Shown piece by piece: positions 59,499-64,000 of a stretch of DNA of 64,000 nucleotides. The stretch is taken from NCBI GenBank assembly GCA_002839855.1, contig PGYV01000005.1, positions 143,824 through 207,823 of the forward strand, given 5' to 3'. Made by a program: the position numbers and the translations under genes. Below the pieces are notes generated by a model that saw nothing but the letters and a program-made list of their open reading frames with translations, made no database searches and was not told the DNA's origin. Position 1 is the first letter of the stretch. The number at the start of each line of letters is the position of its first letter. This DNA comes from Candidatus Goldiibacteriota bacterium HGW-Goldbacteria-1. Lineage in GTDB: Bacteria > Oederibacteriota > PGYV01.

Positions 59499-61640
59499 TT
59501 ATACCTTCCAGTTATACATTTCAAACTGCCTGTCAGGAACGTGTATTATGGCAGAACCCTTTTCAGGTATGCGTTCAAGTTCCGCGCCATCCTTATAAAT
59601 CACAGCTGTAAACTTTATTTCACCCGGGTATTTTATCCCCCTGAAATTTTTGTAAGGTACAGCAGCTTCAAAAATTCCGTCAGCCGCGCACCTTACGCCT
59701 TCGCTTTCCACATTTATGGATTCAAACACGCGGCCGCGGGTGTTAAATTTAATCCGCGAGGAATTCTCGCCTTCAGTAAATTTTACGTCTATTTCAAGCC
59801 CGCTGTCTTTTTTTATTCCTTCATCGGCGTCCATGCGCAGATAAAGTTCATCGTTATTAAAGCCGTAAGAGAGCCGTTTAATAAACTTCTCAATTTTATG
59901 CATGGCGCCGCCTTCTTTTGAAAGGTCAAAATACCCCGCGCCTTTCCATTCAAAAAAGTGAGATACCCTGCCGTTGATTTCGGGATAAATAAACCTTGTA
60001 GGCGTAACGTGAAAAGCCGCGTCCACTTTTGATATCGGGACAAACAGTTCATCCGGTATTACCATGCCGGTAATGTTATATATATTCATCAGGTGAAGCC
60101 TGTAAAGATTATCAAATTCGGAGTCATTTTTGGAAGAATGGTCGTCTCCGTACCACCAGTTCCAGTCGCTTCCTTCTGCTATGTAAAGCGCTTCCCACGC
60201 CCTTTTTAATTTATCGCTTTCCCCGGGATGTTCTTTTTCCCAGTTTACAAGCGCTTCCCTTGACCGCTTTAAAAGCTTCCATGACTTTCTGTCATCTTCG
60301 TGGCCAATCCAGATATGAAAATCATGGTTTATCCAGGAACCCGGCCATAATTTTTTTATTTCGGGCGCGTCTTTCCATCCCGCTATCATATCGCCAATGG
60401 TTGAAGTGATTATGTCTTCGGTTTCGGAGAGTTTTGTATACAGCGCGTTTAAAAAGTCTTTTCCGTCGTTATTGTAATATTCCCAGCAGTTTTCTCCGTC
60501 CAGAATTATATTGATGCAGTTGGGTTCCTCCGGAAGCGATTCTTTAATTTTCTTCAGTTCATTTATAAAGTGATCCGCGGCTTCCTGCGGATTCCACAAC
60601 GCGTATGAAAAACCTATAAGATCGGAAAGTTTTAAACTTCTGAAAACCATATCCACACGGCCGCTGTCAGTATTAAAATAATGCGGTTTGTATATCGTTT
60701 CCTGTTTGAAATCCTCTCCGGAAATCCATCGAGATTTGTAAAGAATTTCCTGATCGGTGGCGCCCCATTTAATTCCGTTTTTTGCCAGAAGGTTAAGGAC
60801 ATCTTTGCTTACAGAACCTTCAGACGGCCACATTCCTACAGGACGTCTGCCGAATTTTTCGCCGATGTATTCAAGCCCTTTTTTTATCTGCGCGTCTGCG
60901 TCTTCCGGATGCGAGAATTCAAAATCCAGCGGAAGCCCTTCCATGCAGGTTTTTGCCGTTTTCACATCATAGACCAAAGGAAGAATGGGATGGTAAAAAG
61001 GCGTCGTGGAAACTTCTATCCTGTTTTCATTCCACGCCTGCGCGTATTTTGGTATTATCAATTTTAAGATATCTATATGCCTGTCAAGGACGTGATTCTT
61101 TTCTTCTTCCGTAAAATTCTCGCCCTTCTGTTTAATCACGTTAAGCTCCGGAAAAATTTCCATAAAAACAGGGTCAATCCAGGTCAGGTTAAACCACGTC
61201 TGAACATCGCGCATTTCCTGTTCCGTAAAGTTTTTATGGGTTTTTTTAAGCTCATCAGGGTGGGAATTTTCACCCCTTTTTTTTAGCAGGTACTTATACC
61301 GCGGATAAGGAAATATCATTGTATCCCAGTTGGCCATAAAAAAATTAAACAGTATGAATATCCTTTCGTCGTCGTTTAATTCAGAAGGTTTTTTTCTGGT
61401 CATGTCCATAAATATATCGGTTGTCCCGCCTATGTATTCCTCTATCTGCAGTATCAGCGAAGGCACAAGGTTAAAATTCTGCCTTATTTTAGGATACTTA
61501 TCAAGTATGGAAACCATGTCGTAATAATCCTTGACCCCGTGCATTCTGACCCACGGCAGTATAAACTTGTCGGTTTCAACGTTTTTATAATATGGCTGGT
61601 GCATGTGCCATAAAAATGTAAGAAAAAGCGGCTGTTTCAA
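59499..61640 (-). CDS. Glycoside hydrolase family 57 alpha-glucanase
   Basis: A 713-residue GH57 protein. LFLTFLWHMHQPYYKN beginning, GMWPSEGSVSKDVL with the nucleophile Glu, and ILDGENCWEYY with the acid Asp, then a C-terminal beta domain (~550-713) typical of family amylopullulanases/amylases. Likely acts on internal glycogen or alpha-glucan, as no signal peptide is present. Start: TTG 61640 with GGAGG eight bases upstream; a longer frame to 61703 begins inside the promoter. Confidence 0.88.
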   Translation of the reverse strand: MKQPLFLTFLWHMHQPYYKNVETDKFILPWVRMHGVKDYYDMVSILDKYPKIRQNFNLVPSLILQIEEYIGGTTDIFMDMTRKKPSELNDDERIFILFNFFMANWDTMIFPYPRYKYLLKKRGENSHPDELKKTHKNFTEQEMRDVQTWFNLTWIDPVFMEIFPELNVIKQKGENFTEEEKNHVLDRHIDILKLIIPKYAQAWNENRIEVSTTPFYHPILPLVYDVKTAKTCMEGLPLDFEFSHPEDADAQIKKGLEYIGEKFGRRPVGMWPSEGSVSKDVLNLLAKNGIKWGATDQEILYKSRWISGEDFKQETIYKPHYFNTDSGRVDMVFRSLKLSDLIGFSYALWNPQEAADHFINELKKIKESLPEEPNCINIILDGENCWEYYNNDGKDFLNALYTKLSETEDIITSTIGDMIAGWKDAPEIKKLWPGSWINHDFHIWIGHEDDRKSWKLLKRSREALVNWEKEHPGESDKLKRAWEALYIAEGSDWNWWYGDDHSSKNDSEFDNLYRLHLMNIYNITGMVIPDELFVPISKVDAAFHVTPTRFIYPEINGRVSHFFEWKGAGYFDLSKEGGAMHKIEKFIKRLSYGFNNDELYLRMDADEGIKKDSGLEIDVKFTEGENSSRIKFNTRGRVFESINVESEGVRCAADGIFEAAVPYKNFRGIKYPGEIKFTAVIYKDGAELERIPEKGSAIIHVPDRQFEMYNWKV

Positions 61641-61674
61641 GCTTATTACCTCCAAGCATTTTAAGAACCTGTTA

Positions 61675-61703
61675 ATTATAATATATATATAATATAAAGA
61701 CAA
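61675..61703 (-). promoter_or_regulatory. Sigma-70-type promoter of the GH57 gene
   Basis: Minus-strand TTGTCT (61698-61703), 17 bp spacer, TATAAT (61675-61680). Confidence 0.7.
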
Positions 61704-61745
61704 TTATTATCCCAAGCGATATTCAGTGATAGTTTTCATTTGTTT

Positions 61746-63275
61746 TTATGGGCTTATTTTTTTATAAATTACCACCCTGTCTTCCTCTTTATCAGTCCAG
61801 AACAGGTGGCGCGACGGGAATTCGGAATTCTCATCGTAATTATCCGGATAATCAATGGTTATCATCTGATACTTATTCCTGTCCATCTTCTGCCGTATAT
61901 ATTCCGCTGTCTTTTTATCCTTCTCTTCCATTACATGTTTTCTTATAATCACCCAGTCTGCTTTATCCGGCAGAATCTCCCCTGTCAGTCCGCCTTTTAC
62001 AGACATCTTTGTATAAAGTTTAAGCGGAAGGTCGCCATAAGTTATAAGGACAGTATCATCTTCGCTGCCGTTTTCATTTAAGTACTTTACCATGCCTTCA
62101 ACCGGGCCGTCATAATCATGGGTAATTTCATAAAAATACTTAGGCAGGCTTCCCGTCCCTAAAAAAATAAGGGTCAAAAAAACGCCTATATAAAACTTTA
62201 TGTGAAATGCCGGCGCCAGAATTAAAGCCGCTATTATTGCCATAACCGGTACCGCTGCCGCAAGATTCCTGTAAAACGGGGTGTGCCCCGCCACAGACAT
62301 AAATAAAATACTGAAAAACACAAAGGTTATAAGCAGAATTAAGCCGCTTAAGTATTTTTTACCTTCAGTACCCAGTCCGTTTTTTACCTTTTTACGAATA
62401 AAAAAATAAATGACAACAAGAGCCAGAAGCCACCACGGCAGAAGCTCGCCGTCAATATACGCGGAATACATTCGCGCCGATTCTATTATATGCGGCAGTT
62501 TTAAAAGACCGGGATGTGCCCCGCCTATGTTTAAGCTGTATATGGTTAAAAGAAACGGTATATTCAGAATCATTGCCGCTATGGACGTTATATAAAGCAT
62601 CATCGCCTTTTTTTTATCAAAGAAAGAAACATGCGACAGGCATACTGCGATAACCACAAAAAAGTATACGTATAAAGTATGAAAAATACAGGTCAAAGAA
62701 ATAAAATAAAGAATTAATGACATTTTTTTGCCTTCAAGATAACGGGCGTAGGCAAAGAGCGCCAGCAGGCAGAAAAACATCTCCGGCGAGTAATAGCGGG
62801 ACATTCTGCCCATTATCAGAAACGGGACATATAACGCAAGTATAAACGAGGCTAATGCCGCTTTTCTATTACTGTTAAAAAGCTCTTTTGCCAGAAAATA
62901 AGAAAGCAATACTGAAGCCAACGCGAAGAGAGCAAACGGAAGCCTTGCCGTAAAATTACTGAATCCAAATATTTTAATAAACGGCGCCGTAACATAGAAC
63001 TGCATCCACGGATGCCATTTCCAAAGGTAATTGTCCCCATATTCCACCCCGTCAGACTGCGAATAGAAGTTTTTCCCGTCCGTACCGTAAGGCAGCCCTT
63101 TTTCCACTACAGTCTGCGCGATTAAAACTGTCTGCGCTTCATCCTGCCACATGTACCGGTTGCCAAGATTGGAAAAAAGCATAAAAGAGGCCAACAATGT
63201 GAGTAATATTAAAAAAACAGGTTCATTGAATTTTATATCGGGCAGTTTAATTTCCGCGTTCAGGTTAAGCTTCAA
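61746..63275 (-). CDS. Polytopic GT-C glycosyltransferase (ArnT/PMT-like)
   Basis: A 509-residue protein with about eleven TM helices. The first loop carries RYMWQDEAQTV (Asp45/Glu46) and KWHPWMQFYVTAPF, the acidic pair and aromatic stretch of PMT/ArnT enzymes. The C-terminal ~110 residues are soluble (VLITYGDLPLKLYTKM). The TTG start at 63275 overlaps the ligA stop (TTGA), so it is translated after ligA. Sugar and acceptor unknown. Confidence 0.78.
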   Translation of the reverse strand: MKLNLNAEIKLPDIKFNEPVFLILLTLLASFMLFSNLGNRYMWQDEAQTVLIAQTVVEKGLPYGTDGKNFYSQSDGVEYGDNYLWKWHPWMQFYVTAPFIKIFGFSNFTARLPFALFALASVLLSYFLAKELFNSNRKAALASFILALYVPFLIMGRMSRYYSPEMFFCLLALFAYARYLEGKKMSLILYFISLTCIFHTLYVYFFVVIAVCLSHVSFFDKKKAMMLYITSIAAMILNIPFLLTIYSLNIGGAHPGLLKLPHIIESARMYSAYIDGELLPWWLLALVVIYFFIRKKVKNGLGTEGKKYLSGLILLITFVFFSILFMSVAGHTPFYRNLAAAVPVMAIIAALILAPAFHIKFYIGVFLTLIFLGTGSLPKYFYEITHDYDGPVEGMVKYLNENGSEDDTVLITYGDLPLKLYTKMSVKGGLTGEILPDKADWVIIRKHVMEEKDKKTAEYIRQKMDRNKYQMITIDYPDNYDENSEFPSRHLFWTDKEEDRVVIYKKISP

Positions 63276-64000
63276 AATAACTCTCCCTGTGTTTTATCCT
63301 TACTTTTATTTTTTGCGGTTTTGGGTTTAACTGATTTTACCGCATTCTTCTTATCCTGTTTTATCATTTCAAGAAATTCCATTTCATCAACAACCTTAAC
63401 CCCAAGCTTTTTTGCCTTATCAAGTTTAGACCCTGCCTGCGGGCCCGCCACCAGGTAATTTGTATCTTTGCTTACCGAAGAACTGACCCTGCCGCCAAGT
63501 GATTTCACTATATTACCCGCTTCTGTGCGGGAATATTTTACAAGTTCCCCAGTAAACACAAATACCGCGCCATTTAAAACATTATCCGTGATACGCTCTT
63601 TAAGGCGTGTAGTGTTAACGCCGGCTTTTTCAAGTTTCTTAATCACTTCCTTAGTCTCCCTGCGCTTAAAAAAATCAGCTATACAGCCTGCGACAACAGG
63701 CCCTATTTCATGTATCTGCGACAATTCATCGGCAGAAGCGCCGGATAGTTTATCCAGCGTGTCATAATTATCAGATAATATTTCCGCAGTGCGGGTTCCC
63801 ACGTTGCGGATACCAAGCGAGTATATAAGCCTGTCCAGTTCCCTGCCCTTAGACGCTTCAATTGCCTTAACCGCGTTTTCAGCCGACTTTTGGCCCATGC
63901 GTTCCAGGCTTGCAAGGTCAAATATGGTTAATTTATAAAGGTCAGCATAGTCGGAAATCATCTTTACTTTTAAAAGCTGCTGAATGATTGCAGGGCCCAT
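63272..64000 (-). CDS. ligA: NAD-dependent DNA ligase, C-terminal part (5' end outside window)
   Basis: The last 242 residues: GPAIIQQLLKVKMISDYADLYKLT, LERMGQKSAENAVKAIEASK, LGIRNVGTRTAEIL (helix-hairpin-helix repeats) and a BRCT domain (GAVFVFTGELVKYSRTEAGN, LGGRVSSSVSKDTNYLVAG). The adenylation domain lies beyond the right edge. Ends with a Lys-rich tail after BRCT. Seals nicks with NAD+. Overlaps the next gene by 4 bp. Confidence 0.95.
   Translation of the reverse strand: MGPAIIQQLLKVKMISDYADLYKLTIFDLASLERMGQKSAENAVKAIEASKGRELDRLIYSLGIRNVGTRTAEILSDNYDTLDKLSGASADELSQIHEIGPVVAGCIADFFKRRETKEVIKKLEKAGVNTTRLKERITDNVLNGAVFVFTGELVKYSRTEAGNIVKSLGGRVSSSVSKDTNYLVAGPQAGSKLDKAKKLGVKVVDEMEFLEMIKQDKKNAVKSVKPKTAKNKSKDKTQGELF

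Noticed and set aside
1-64000. tRNA or rRNA genes
   Set aside because: No GTTCRA-type T-loop with matching acceptor arms and no rRNA core was noticed in any gap; a tRNAscan run would settle it.

Overview
The window reads as a chromosomal stretch of an uncultured, anaerobic, fermentative, diderm bacterium. An outer membrane is indicated by a TonB-dependent receptor and an ADP-heptose epimerase. Anaerobic fermentation is indicated by a Rex-linked trimeric [FeFe] hydrogenase, Pta/AckA, an indolepyruvate:ferredoxin oxidoreductase with a phenylacetate-CoA ligase, and ferredoxin. A candidate phylum (Goldbacteria, Firestonebacteria or Elusimicrobia-like) is my guess from gene style only; there is no rRNA or marker search to back it. 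Every convincing gene lies on the minus strand, so operons read from high to low coordinates.

Layout, low to high coordinate. 1-10.9 kb: infC-rpmI-rplT, an APC permease with a C-terminal universal-stress domain, two RCK/TrkA proteins, three polytopic glycosyltransferases, a GT2 enzyme and the start of a flippase-like protein, all closely spaced. 11-13.8 kb: a small operon of DUF2975 protein, HTH regulator, two small membrane proteins and a quinone-oxidoreductase-like enzyme behind a strong promoter with a perfect palindrome. 13.8-20 kb: PanE-like reductase, YhcG-type nuclease and a 1101-residue glycosyltransferase/beta-propeller fusion. 20-24.5 kb: iorB-paaK-ACT-iorA operon with an exported protein. 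24.5-31 kb: sugar kinase, ackA-pta, hldD and a tandemly duplicated exported protein of which one copy is broken. 31-39.4 kb: rex-hydC-hydB-hydA, a sensory [FeFe] hydrogenase and an SpoIIE-type phosphatase. 39.5-42.1 kb: a small Cys-rich protein, then a cobalamin-binding protein with the CarH photoreceptor motif, a histidine kinase and a helical protein. 42.9-49.9 kb: a TM/basic-tail protein and mreBCD-mrdA-rodA-rng. 50-56.3 kb: a cobalamin-riboswitch operon for B12 salvage (phosphatase, cobO, btuF, btuC, btuD, btuB). 56.5-64 kb: ferredoxin, tsaC, purE, purD, a GH57 enzyme, another glycosyltransferase and the 3' part of ligA.

Functional links. Rex senses NADH/NAD+ and sits first in the hydrogenase operon; the sensory hydrogenase and phosphatase probably report H2. 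B12 import is controlled by the riboswitch, and B12 is the likely ligand of the CarH-like sensor module. The several PMT/ArnT-like enzymes suggest heavy investment in surface glycosylation.

The intergenic DNA is the most unusual part. It is full of (i) short palindromes that all carry a GTAG tetranucleotide on one side, the hallmark of REP elements moved by RAYT transposases, in at least four sequence families, and (ii) degenerate tandem arrays with period 7 or 8 that repeatedly begin within a few bases of a stop codon. No CRISPR array, rRNA, tRNA, prophage or complete insertion sequence was seen.
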